64,000 nt of DNA from Lentzea sp. NEAU-D7 (GTDB lineage: Bacteria; Actinomycetota; Actinomycetes; Mycobacteriales; Pseudonocardiaceae). Numbering within the stretch: position 1 is the first letter of the stretch; each line of letters starts with the position of its first letter. A program made the translations under genes and the position numbers. The notes under the pieces are model-generated. The model had not been told where the DNA came from, did no database searches, and was given only the letters and a program-made list of their open reading frames with translations. Below, piece after piece: positions 53,873 to 62,192 of the stretch. Location of the stretch: the NCBI RefSeq assembly GCF_026242055.1, contig NZ_JAPJDL010000020.1:124001-188000 (forward strand). The letters run 5' to 3'.

Positions 53873-56305
53873 ATGAGGATCGAGGCGCTCCGCCGGGCGC
53901 TGGCCGCCACACCCGGCCAGCCGGTGTCGTTCGACGACCTGATCGCGGCCGTCTGGCCCGGCGACCGCCCGGCGAACCCGAGGCAGGCTTTGCGGAACCT
54001 CGTGCAACGGTTGCGCGCCACCGAGCAGGTCATCACCGAGCCCTCCGGCTACCGGCTGGTCGTGCGGGGACCGGGGCCGCGACACCTGCCCGCGGACCTG
54101 CCGGACTTCGTGGGCCGCGACGAGGAGATCGCGCGGGCTCTGGCGAGTGAGGCGCCGGTGCTCGCCATCACCGGGCCGCCGGGGGTCGGCAAGACCTCGC
54201 TCGCGGTGCACGTCGCGCACCGGCTGAGCGAGCGCTTCCCGGACGGCCAGCTCCACGTGAACCTCCGCGCGTTCGCCGAAGGAGCCGCGCTCACGCCCGA
54301 CCAGGCGCTGCACCGGTTCCTGCGCGCGCTCGGTGCCGAGGACATCCCCGTCGAGGTGGGTGCGCAGTCCGAACTGTTCCGCAGGATGACGGCGGACCGC
54401 GCGGTGCTCGTTGTGATCGACAACGCCACGCGCGAGCTGCTCGGCCCGTTGCTGCCGCACGGCCCGAGATGCCGGGTGATCGTCACGAGCCGCACGGACC
54501 TGTCCGAGCACGAGCAGGTCCGGCTGGCCGTGTTCGAGGAGGACGAGGCACAGGAGCTCCTCGCCAGGATGCGGATCACCGGCAGCTCCGAGGACAAGGC
54601 CGAGCTGGTCCGGCTCTGCGCCCACCTGCCGCTGGCGTTGCGCATCGCCGCCGCGAACGTGGCGTCGGGTCACCTCTCCGACTACCTCGCGGACCTGCGC
54701 GGTGACGACCGGCTGGACGCGCTGGAGATCGAGGGCGACGCGGCCGTCAACGCCACGTTCGACCTGTCGTACCGAGCGCAACCCGTTGTGGCGCAACGGT
54801 TGTTCCGGCTGCTCGGACTGATCCCCGGCCAGGACTTCGGCGTCGAGGCGGCCACCGCGCTGCTCGGCGGGGGCGACGCCGGCGAACCGCTGCGGCAGCT
54901 CGTGGACGCGAACCTCGTGCAGCACGACGGCGACAGGTACAGCCTGCACGACCTCCTCCGCATGTACGCGCTGCGGCTGGCCGAGGAACCCGGCGCCAGG
55001 ACGAGGCTCATCGACTACTACCTCTTCAACGCCGAAGCGGCGGCGCGCAAGGCCAACCCGGACTTCGCGCGAATGCTTGTCCCGCAGGTCCCCGGCGACC
55101 CGCCGCGGCACGAGTTCGAGACCCAGGCCGACGCGATCGCGTGGTTCGACTCCGAGCGCGGCAACATCGTCGCCGCCATTCCGCACGCGGGTGCGGCGCC
55201 CGCGGCGTGGCTGCTCGCGGACATGCTGCGCGCCTACTTCTACTTCCAGTCCTACCGCGTCGACTGGTTCGTGGCGGCCAGGGCGGGACTCGCGGCCGCC
55301 GTCGAGGCGGGCGACGTCCTGGCGCAGGCCGTGATGCACGGCAGCCTCGGCCTCGCGCACTTCTCCGTCAGCCGGCTGACGGACGCGATCGCGGAGTTCA
55401 CCCGCGCCCGCGAGCTGCTGCGGCAGCACCCCGACGACCGCGTGCTGGTGTCGTTGCTGATCAACAGCGGCCTCGCCTACCAGCAGCTCGGCCGGCTGAG
55501 CGACGCGGTCGAGGTGTTCACCGCGGCCCGTGAGCTGCAACCGGACAACACGGCCGTGGCGTTCAACCTGGGTGGCGCCTACCTCGATCTGGGACCGCTG
55601 TCCGAGTCTCTGGCCAACGTCAGGCACGCGATCGAACTCTCCGAGAAGCAGGGCCTGCCGCACGTCCGGTTGTACGCACTGGACGCGCTCAGCGAGGTGC
55701 TCGAGTACAACGGGAGGTTCGACCTCGTCCGAGAGGTGATCGCCGAGGCCGACGAGGTGCGGCGCGGGCTCCCGCCCGAGTTGGCGCACCCGCTGGGCGG
55801 TGTCGCCCTGGGTGCCTCGGCCGTCCTGGCCCAGGGCCGGCCGGGGGAGGCGCTGGAGTCCTGGCTCAAGGCCTTGAAGATCGTGCAGGACGCGAACAAC
55901 CAGCGCGAGGAGGCCGACCTCCTCGACACCATCGGTGACGCGCACCGCGCACTCGGAGAGCTGGACAAGGCGTTCCGCGCGCACAACGAAGGCCTCGCGC
56001 TCAGCGTGAGGAACGGCTATCTGCGCGGCGAGGCGGAGAACCTGGCGGGGCTCGCCGCCGACCACCACGCGGCAGGTGACCTCGAAGAGGCGTTGAAGCT
56101 CGCCGTGCGGGCCCGGGAACGCGCGGAGGCAGGCGAACTGCGCGTGCGTCTCGTGCGCGTCCTCATCATCACGGCGGCCATCCAGCGCTCACTCGGCGAC
56201 CACGACACCGCGGACAAGACGGCGCAGGAAGCTCATCAGCTCGCCGAAGAGACCGAATGCCATCTCTGGGACCACGAACTGCGTCAGGTGGCGACTGCCC
56301 GATGA
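53873..56305 (+). CDS. AfsR-like NB-ARC/TPR regulator with minimal DNA-binding domain, copy 1
   Basis: 810 aa. Residues 1-65 are a shortened OmpR-type winged helix (LIAAVWPGDRP, LRNLVQRLRA, EPSGYRLVV). There is no BTAD domain. NB-ARC follows from about residue 80 (DFVGRDEEI, P-loop GPPGVGKTS, Walker B VLVVIDNA, CRVIVTSR, LPLALRIAA). The C-terminal half is TPR repeats. Such STAND ATPases switch on nucleotide and ligand binding. It is tandem with a paralogue 8 bp away and lies between rpf and moaD. Confidence 0.85.
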   Translation: MRIEALRRALAATPGQPVSFDDLIAAVWPGDRPANPRQALRNLVQRLRATEQVITEPSGYRLVVRGPGPRHLPADLPDFVGRDEEIARALASEAPVLAITGPPGVGKTSLAVHVAHRLSERFPDGQLHVNLRAFAEGAALTPDQALHRFLRALGAEDIPVEVGAQSELFRRMTADRAVLVVIDNATRELLGPLLPHGPRCRVIVTSRTDLSEHEQVRLAVFEEDEAQELLARMRITGSSEDKAELVRLCAHLPLALRIAAANVASGHLSDYLADLRGDDRLDALEIEGDAAVNATFDLSYRAQPVVAQRLFRLLGLIPGQDFGVEAATALLGGGDAGEPLRQLVDANLVQHDGDRYSLHDLLRMYALRLAEEPGARTRLIDYYLFNAEAAARKANPDFARMLVPQVPGDPPRHEFETQADAIAWFDSERGNIVAAIPHAGAAPAAWLLADMLRAYFYFQSYRVDWFVAARAGLAAAVEAGDVLAQAVMHGSLGLAHFSVSRLTDAIAEFTRARELLRQHPDDRVLVSLLINSGLAYQQLGRLSDAVEVFTAARELQPDNTAVAFNLGGAYLDLGPLSESLANVRHAIELSEKQGLPHVRLYALDALSEVLEYNGRFDLVREVIAEADEVRRGLPPELAHPLGGVALGASAVLAQGRPGEALESWLKALKIVQDANNQREEADLLDTIGDAHRALGELDKAFRAHNEGLALSVRNGYLRGEAENLAGLAADHHAAGDLEEALKLAVRARERAEAGELRVRLVRVLIITAAIQRSLGDHDTADKTAQEAHQLAEETECHLWDHELRQVATAR

Positions 56306-56312
56306 TGGTGCG

Positions 56313-58700
56313 ATGACCAAGGAGTCGCGTCTGGAGGCGTTGCACCGCGCGTTGCTCGCCGAGGCCGGCCAGCCGGTGCTGTTCGGCGATCTCGTCCGCG
56401 CGGTCTGGGGCGACGAACCACCGGCGGGACCGCTGCCCGCGCTGCGCAGCCTCGTGCGCAGGCTGCGGCAGTCCGTCGAGGACGAGATCGTCACCGACGC
56501 CTCCGGCTACCGGCTCGTCGTGCGCAGGCCGGGCCCCGCCCAGCTGCCCGCGGACCTCCCTGACTTCGTCGGCCGCGAGGACGAGCTCGCCGCACTGTCC
56601 TCTTCGGACGCCCCGGTGCTCGCGATCACCGGCCCTCCCGGTGTCGGCAAGACCGCGCTCGCGGTCCGGCTCGCGCACCGCGTCCGCGACCGGTTCCCCG
56701 ACGGTCAGCTGCACGTCGACCTGCGCGGGTTCGCGACGGGACCGGCGGTCACCGTCGAGCAGGCGCTCGGCCGGTTCCTGCGCGCGCTCGGCGTGCCGCC
56801 CGCGAACGTCCCGCTCGACCGCGACGAGCAGATCGAGCTCTACCGGGCGAAGCTGCGGGGCCGTCGGGTGCTCGTGCTGCTCGACAACGCCACCGGCCTG
56901 AGCCCGCTCGTGCCGGACGTCGAGGGCTGCAAGGCCATCGTGACCAGCAGGAACGAACTGCCGGAGCAGACCAGACTCGACGTGTTGGCCGACGACGAGG
57001 CCGGTGCGTTGCTCGACCGGCTGAAGATCGACGGAACGGCGGACGACCGGGCCGAGCTGATCAGGTTGTGCGCGAACCTGCCGCTGGCGCTGCGCATCGC
57101 GGGCGCGCACCTGGCCGACCGGCACCTGCCCGACTACCTCGCCGAGTTGCGCGGCGACGGCAGGCTGGACGCGCTGGAGATCGAGGGCGACGCGGCGGTC
57201 CGGGCGGCGTTCGCGTTGTCCTGCGGGGCTCTACCGGCCGACGCACGCCGCTTGTTCGGGTTGCTGAGCGTGCACCCCGGCACGGACTTCGGCGTGCGTT
57301 CCGCTGCCGTGATCGGTGACCTGTCCACTGAGGACAGCACGCGGCTGCTCGACGTGCTGGTGCGTTCCGGGCTCGTCGAACAGACGGGGGAACGGTTCGG
57401 GATGCACGACCTGGTCCGGCTCTTCGCCTCGGAACAGGCCGGTTCCGGCGGCCCGCCCGCGCTGCGCAGGCTGTTGTCCTTCTACCTGGCCACCGCCCGC
57501 CACGCGGCGGAGCTCGTGAGCCCCGCGGTCAGGAGGCTGGATCCGCTGCCGCTCGACCTCGAAGGCCGGGAGTTCGCGACCGCGGCACAGGCGCAGGCGT
57601 GGCTCGACTCGAAACGCGTGGTGCTCGTGGCGGCCGTGCAGGTCGCGCCTCATCCGTTCGCGAGCCATCTCGCCGACTCGTTGCGCGGGTACCTCAACTA
57701 CAGCGCCTACAGGTCGGACCTCGGCACGGTGATGGCCGCGGGTCTCGCGTCGGCGCGTGAGTCGGGTGACACGGCGGGTGAGACGGCGATGCTCAACGGG
57801 CTGGGGCACCTGCACTGGATGCGGGGCGCCTTCGCGGAGGCGTTGGAGTCGTACGGAGCAGCGCTCGAACTGAGCCCGTCGGATCTCATGAGGAGCGCGT
57901 TGCTCAACAACATGGGACTGGTCAAGCGCGAGACCGGTGACCTCTCCGGCGCGCTGGAGGACATGGAGCAGGCGCGGCAGGTGCAGCACGGCGACACGAC
58001 CCTCTACGGGACCGTGCTGTCCAACCTCGGCACGGTGTGCGGCGCCCGCGGGGAGCTGCGCAAAGCCGTCGCCCACTTCGAGGAGGCCCTCCGGATCTGG
58101 GAGGTGAACGGGTTCCAGGTCAAGATCGCTGTCACCCACGAGGAGCTCGGAGTCGCCCACATCGAGCTCGGGGACTTCGACGGGGCACGCAGGCACCTCG
58201 ACGCCGCGTGGGCCGGGTACCAGGAGGCCGGCATGGGGGAGTCCAGGCCGAACGTGCTGGCCAACCTGGCCGACCTGGCCAGGAAGACCGGTGACCCCCA
58301 GCAGGAGCGGGCATGGGCGTCGCGGGGGCTGGAGCAGGCGCGGAAGATCGGCGACGTCCGGGCCGAGGTCGAAGTCCTGATCAGGCTGGACGAGCTGGAG
58401 GCGGCGGTCGAGCTGGCGGACCGGATCAACTACCCGGTGGGCCGCAGGAAGGCGCAGCTGAAGCTCGCGAGGCACGATCCGGCGCTCGCCGCGGAGCTGT
58501 TGCGCGACGTGCGGGACAACGGGGATCTGCTGCTGGAGTCCAAGGCGGTGCTCGCACTGGCCGAGGCGACCGGTGACGCGGCCGTGGCCCAGGAGGCGCT
58601 GGAACTCGCGAAGGCACGCGAGCAGGGCGCTGTGGTGGCTCGTGCCGAGGCGTTCCTGGCCGCTCAGCCGCCCGCGAACGGCGGCAGCACGTCCAGCTGA
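56313..58700 (+). CDS. AfsR-like NB-ARC/TPR regulator with minimal DNA-binding domain, copy 2
   Basis: 795 aa, the same architecture as copy 1: winged helix (LVRAVWGDEPP, DASGYRLVV), DFVGREDEL, P-loop GPPGVGKTA, RVLVLLDNA, KAIVTSRNE, LPLALRIAG, then TPRs. Many identical stretches (PADLPDFVGR, RLDALEIEGDAAV) show a duplication, with divergence in the TPR half. The start is 8 bp after the copy 1 stop. The 3' end overlaps the convergent moaD by 37 bp. Confidence 0.85.
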   Translation: MTKESRLEALHRALLAEAGQPVLFGDLVRAVWGDEPPAGPLPALRSLVRRLRQSVEDEIVTDASGYRLVVRRPGPAQLPADLPDFVGREDELAALSSSDAPVLAITGPPGVGKTALAVRLAHRVRDRFPDGQLHVDLRGFATGPAVTVEQALGRFLRALGVPPANVPLDRDEQIELYRAKLRGRRVLVLLDNATGLSPLVPDVEGCKAIVTSRNELPEQTRLDVLADDEAGALLDRLKIDGTADDRAELIRLCANLPLALRIAGAHLADRHLPDYLAELRGDGRLDALEIEGDAAVRAAFALSCGALPADARRLFGLLSVHPGTDFGVRSAAVIGDLSTEDSTRLLDVLVRSGLVEQTGERFGMHDLVRLFASEQAGSGGPPALRRLLSFYLATARHAAELVSPAVRRLDPLPLDLEGREFATAAQAQAWLDSKRVVLVAAVQVAPHPFASHLADSLRGYLNYSAYRSDLGTVMAAGLASARESGDTAGETAMLNGLGHLHWMRGAFAEALESYGAALELSPSDLMRSALLNNMGLVKRETGDLSGALEDMEQARQVQHGDTTLYGTVLSNLGTVCGARGELRKAVAHFEEALRIWEVNGFQVKIAVTHEELGVAHIELGDFDGARRHLDAAWAGYQEAGMGESRPNVLANLADLARKTGDPQQERAWASRGLEQARKIGDVRAEVEVLIRLDELEAAVELADRINYPVGRRKAQLKLARHDPALAAELLRDVRDNGDLLLESKAVLALAEATGDAAVAQEALELAKAREQGAVVARAEAFLAAQPPANGGSTSS

Positions 58701-58927
58701 GACCCCGCGGGCACGCGCACCGACGTGTCGCGCACCGCCACGCCGTCCAGCAGGAAGCTCGACGCGGCGAGGACCTTGCCGAGCTTCGCGCCGTGCCGTT
58801 CGCCGATGGTGCTGACCACGAGCGCCACGGTGGGCTCGGAGGTGTCGAGCTGCAGGTCCTCGTCAGCCACCCCGGCCGCGGCCCGCGCGCCTGCGAAGTA
58901 ACGGATCTTCACGGCCGTCACCGTCAT
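58664..58927 (-). CDS. moaD: Molybdopterin synthase sulfur carrier subunit
   Basis: 87-aa ubiquitin-like protein ending in PPFAGG; the C-terminal Gly-Gly carries the thiocarboxylate sulfur. It starts KIRYFAGARAAAGVADE. It partners with MoaE. The ATG overlaps the moaA stop (ATGA). It matches Rv0868c moaD2 in position. Confidence 0.92.
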   Translation of the reverse strand: MTVTAVKIRYFAGARAAAGVADEDLQLDTSEPTVALVVSTIGERHGAKLGKVLAASSFLLDGVAVRDTSVRVPAGSQLDVLPPFAGG

Positions 58928-59982
58928 CCTCCGATCGCGCTCATGGGGCGGTCGGGCTGCGAGAAGCCCGCGTCGTTGATGCCGTGACCGGCCGCCTTGG
59001 CCCACATCGTGGCCCGCCAGGCGTCGGCGATCACGGCGTCGGGGGAGCCGTCGCGCAGCAGCGTGCGCAGGTCGGTCTCGCCCTGGCTGAACAGGCAGTT
59101 GCGGATCTGGCCGTCCGAGGTGAGCCGGGTGCGGTCGCAGGCGGCGCAGAACGGCCTGGTCACCGACGCGATCACGCCGACGACCGAGGGGCCGCCGTCG
59201 ACCAGCCAGCGTTCGGCCGGCGCACCGCCGCGCGGGACCTCCGACGGGGTCAGCGTGAACGCGGACGAGAGCATCGTGAGGATCTCGTCGGCCGTGACCA
59301 TGTTCGTGCGCGTCCAGCCGTGCTGCGCGTCGAGCGGCATCTGCTCGATGAACCGCAGCTGGTAGCCGTTCTCGACGCAGAACCGCAGCAGCGGGACTGC
59401 CTCGTCCTCGTTCAGGCCGCGCATCAGCACGGAGTTGACCTTGACCGGCTCCAGGCCGGCCTCGCGGGCGGCGTCGAGGCCGTCCAGCACGTCCGTGATG
59501 CGGTCGCGCCTGGTCAGCGTCGCGAAACGGTCCGGGTCGAGGGTGTCGAGCGAGACGTTGATCCGGTTCAGGCCGGCGTCCTTCAGCGACTGCGCGCGCC
59601 GCGAGAGGCCGATGCCGTTCGAGGTCATCGACATGCGCGGACGCGGCTCGAGCTCGGCCGTCGCGGCGATGACCTGCTCCAGGCCCCGGCGCAGCAACGG
59701 CTCGCCACCGGTGAACCTGATGTCCGTGACACCCAGGTCGACCACGGCGATGCGTATGAGCCGGATCAGTTCGGCGTCGGTGAGCAGCTCGTCCTTCTGC
59801 AGCCAGTCGAGGCCCTCGGCGGGCATGCAGTAGGTGCAGCGCAGGTTGCACCGGTCGGTCAGCGAGACCCGGAGGTCCTTCGCCACCCGTCCGAACCTGT
59901 CGACGAGCAGCGGCGTGTCCGGGCGTGCGGACGCATCAGGCGTGCCGCGCACGACGGGTAGTCCCAACTCCACTGCTGTCAC
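58924..59982 (-). CDS. moaA: GTP 3',8-cyclase (radical SAM)
   Basis: 352 aa. The radical-SAM cluster is CNLRCTYC, followed by FTGGEPLLR. The second 4Fe-4S cluster is in CAACDRTRLTSDGQIRNCLF, and the C-terminal Gly-Gly needed for activity is present. It catalyses the first step of Mo-cofactor synthesis from GTP. GTG 59982 is the chosen start. A MarR-type half-palindrome lies immediately upstream, and the marR gene is divergent. Confidence 0.94.
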   Translation of the reverse strand: MTAVELGLPVVRGTPDASARPDTPLLVDRFGRVAKDLRVSLTDRCNLRCTYCMPAEGLDWLQKDELLTDAELIRLIRIAVVDLGVTDIRFTGGEPLLRRGLEQVIAATAELEPRPRMSMTSNGIGLSRRAQSLKDAGLNRINVSLDTLDPDRFATLTRRDRITDVLDGLDAAREAGLEPVKVNSVLMRGLNEDEAVPLLRFCVENGYQLRFIEQMPLDAQHGWTRTNMVTADEILTMLSSAFTLTPSEVPRGGAPAERWLVDGGPSVVGVIASVTRPFCAACDRTRLTSDGQIRNCLFSQGETDLRTLLRDGSPDAVIADAWRATMWAKAAGHGINDAGFSQPDRPMSAIGG

Positions 59983-59984
59983 CT

Positions 59985-60001
59985 TATTTAGCTTAATGAA
60001 C
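59985..60001. promoter_or_regulatory. TTAG/CTAA imperfect repeat at the moaA start
   Basis: TATTTAGCTTAATGAAC contains TTTAGCTTAA, a near-palindrome with the same TTAG half-site as the 60075 repeat. It abuts the moaA start codon, where a MarR dimer could block moaA. Confidence 0.4.
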
Positions 60002-60074
60002 AACTCCTTGTAGGTGACTCCACAAACGAGGTTTCTCACGTTCCGCCCGTTTGGAGCACTGTCACAACGAATTG

Positions 60075-60089
60075 TCTTAGCGGCTAAGA
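60075..60089. promoter_or_regulatory. MarR-type inverted repeat
   Basis: TCTTAG-CGG-CTAAGA is a perfect 6-3-6 inverted repeat just before the marR start, typical in size and sequence for a MarR-family autoregulatory site. Confidence 0.6.
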
Positions 60090-60097
60090 TGTTCAAC

Positions 60098-60544
60098 ATG
60101 GAACCTGAGGTGCTGGAGAGGTTCACCTGGTACATGCGGGAGCAGAGCGCGCTCACCGTCATGTTCCACGCTCGGGTCGCCGAGCAGATGGGCCTGTCCG
60201 CGACCGACGAGAAGTGCCTCGATCTCGCCATGCGGGCGGAGGGACCTCTCACCGCGGGCCGGATCGCCGAGCTGTCCGGCCTCTCCACCGGTGCCGTGAC
60301 GGGCGTGATCGACCGCCTGGAGCGTGCCGGATATGTCCGTCGTGTCCGTGACCCACACGACCGCCGCAAGGTCCTGGTCGAGGTCACGGTCGGTGACCTG
60401 GACAAGTTCGGCGAGCCGTTCGAGAGGGCCCGCGACAGCCTCGTCGAGGTCCTCGGCCACTTCGACGAAGACGAACTTCAGGTGATCGAGCGTTATCTCA
60501 AGCTCCAGACCGAGACGTTTCGCAAGCGCGTGATCGATACTTAG
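60098..60544 (+). CDS. MarR-family transcriptional regulator
   Basis: 148 aa from ATG 60098. Another in-frame ATG at 60089 overlaps the operator. Helices around a winged helix-turn-helix: LTAGRIAELSGLSTGAVTGV, then the wing RVRDPHDRRKVLVEVT. It is divergent from moaA with a shared 115-bp control region, so moaA may be a target in addition to itself. The next gene starts 3 bp after its stop. Confidence 0.88.
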   Translation: MEPEVLERFTWYMREQSALTVMFHARVAEQMGLSATDEKCLDLAMRAEGPLTAGRIAELSGLSTGAVTGVIDRLERAGYVRRVRDPHDRRKVLVEVTVGDLDKFGEPFERARDSLVEVLGHFDEDELQVIERYLKLQTETFRKRVIDT

Positions 60545-60547
60545 ACC

Positions 60548-61339
60548 ATGTGGCACTACTTGATGGACATGGACGGCGTCCTCGTGCACGAGGAGCACCT
60601 GATCCCGGGAGCGGACGAGTTCGTGGCGGAGCTGCGGGCGTCGGAGACCCCGTTCCTCGTGCTCACGAACAACTCCATCTACACGCCACGGGACTTGCGC
60701 GCACGCCTGCAGCGCACCGGCCTCGACATCCCGGAGAAGTCCATCTGGACCTCGGCGCTGGCCACGGCGAAGTTCCTCGACTCGCAGCGCCCGAACGGCT
60801 CGGCGTTCGTCATCGGCGAGGCCGGCCTCACCACGGCGCTGCACGAGATCGGCTACGTGCTCACCGACCGCGACCCGGACTACGTGGTGCTCGGCGAGAC
60901 CCGCACGTACAGCTTCACCGCGATCACCAAGGCCATCCGCCTGGTCGAGGAGGGCGCGAAGTTCATCGCGACCAACCCCGACGCGACTGGGCCGTCGCGC
61001 GAGGGCTCGCTGCCCGCGACCGGCGCCGTGGCGGCGCTGATCGAGCGGGCCACCGGCCGTGAGCCCTATTACGTCGGCAAGCCGAACCCGCTGATGATGC
61101 GTTCGGCCCTGCGCACCCTGGGCTCGCACTCCGAGCAGGCGCTGATGATCGGCGACCGCATGGACACCGACGTGCGGTCGGGCCTGGAAGCGGGCCTGTC
61201 GACCATCCTCGTGCTGTCCGGGGTCTTCACCGCCGAGTCCGCCGAGATGTTCCCGTACCGGCCGACGCGCGTGCTGAAGTCGATCGCGGACCTCGTCGGT
61301 CACTCTGCGGACCCGTTCGGCGACTGGACTGACCACTGA
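60548..61339 (+). CDS. HAD-IIA (NagD-like) phosphatase
   Basis: 263 aa. Motif I is DMDGVLV, motif II FLVLTNNS, the motif III lysine is in YVGKPNPL and motif IV is IGDRMDTDV. NagD-type C2 cap. Members hydrolyse sugar phosphates or nucleotide monophosphates; the substrate is unknown here. It lies 3 bp after marR and is probably cotranscribed. Confidence 0.9.
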   Translation: MWHYLMDMDGVLVHEEHLIPGADEFVAELRASETPFLVLTNNSIYTPRDLRARLQRTGLDIPEKSIWTSALATAKFLDSQRPNGSAFVIGEAGLTTALHEIGYVLTDRDPDYVVLGETRTYSFTAITKAIRLVEEGAKFIATNPDATGPSREGSLPATGAVAALIERATGREPYYVGKPNPLMMRSALRTLGSHSEQALMIGDRMDTDVRSGLEAGLSTILVLSGVFTAESAEMFPYRPTRVLKSIADLVGHSADPFGDWTDH

Positions 61340-61371
61340 CGCGCGAGGGTTCATCACCTATCGTCGCGGAG

Positions 61372-62178
61372 GTGGACACGGATCGACGCCCGATGTACGT
61401 CGTGGGTGACGTGCACGGGCACCTCGCAGAACTGACCAGGGCCCTGCACGTCGCGGAGCTGTGCGACGAGGACGGACACTGGACGGGTGGCGAGGCCGAG
61501 CTGTGGTTCCTCGGCGACTTCGTGGACCGCGGGCCCGACGGCGTGGGCGTGATCGACCTGGTCATGCGCCTCGGCGAGGAGGCGGCCGAGGCCGGTGGCG
61601 CGGTCAGCTCGTTGATCGGCAACCACGAGGTGCTGCTGCTCGGCATGCACCGGTTCGGCGACGAGCAGGTGCCGGACAGCATGGGGCCGCGGTCGTTCGC
61701 GCGCAGCTGGCTGCTCAACGGCGGGTTGCGCAGCGACCAGGACCGGCTGACCGACGAGCACGTCGAGTGGCTGACGACCAGGCCGGTGCTGAAGCTGCGC
61801 GACGACCACCTGCTGATGCACTCCGACACTGCGGCCTACCTCGAATGGGGGTCCTCGATCGAAGAGGTCAACGAGGCCGTCCGGCACGTGCTCAAGGGCG
61901 ACGACCTCGTCGACTGGTGGGAGTGCTGGCGCAAGATGACGACCCGGTACGCGTTCCGGGGTCCGCAGGGTCCCGAAATCGCGGACGAGCTGCTCGCGAC
62001 CCTCGGCGGCAGCACGATCGTGCACGGGCACAGCGTCATCGCCGACCAGCTCGGGGTGCCGCCGGACCAGATCGACGGGCCCCTCGTCTACGCCGGCGAC
62101 AAGGTCCTGGCGATCGACGCGGGCCTTTACAGCGGCGGTCCGTGCCTGGTCGTGCCCTTGCCATACGCCGGAGCCTGA
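61372..62178 (+). CDS. Calcineurin-type metallophosphoesterase
   Basis: 268 aa. Metal-binding motifs GDVHGH, GDFVDRGPDG, GNHE and a late HGHSV are all present, the PPP/ApaH-like pattern. It probably acts as a protein phosphatase or dinucleotide hydrolase. The GTG start at 61372 is used; ATG 61393 is an alternative. Confidence 0.88.
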   Translation: MDTDRRPMYVVGDVHGHLAELTRALHVAELCDEDGHWTGGEAELWFLGDFVDRGPDGVGVIDLVMRLGEEAAEAGGAVSSLIGNHEVLLLGMHRFGDEQVPDSMGPRSFARSWLLNGGLRSDQDRLTDEHVEWLTTRPVLKLRDDHLLMHSDTAAYLEWGSSIEEVNEAVRHVLKGDDLVDWWECWRKMTTRYAFRGPQGPEIADELLATLGGSTIVHGHSVIADQLGVPPDQIDGPLVYAGDKVLAIDAGLYSGGPCLVVPLPYAGA

Positions 62179-62192
62179 CTACCGTCAGGTGG

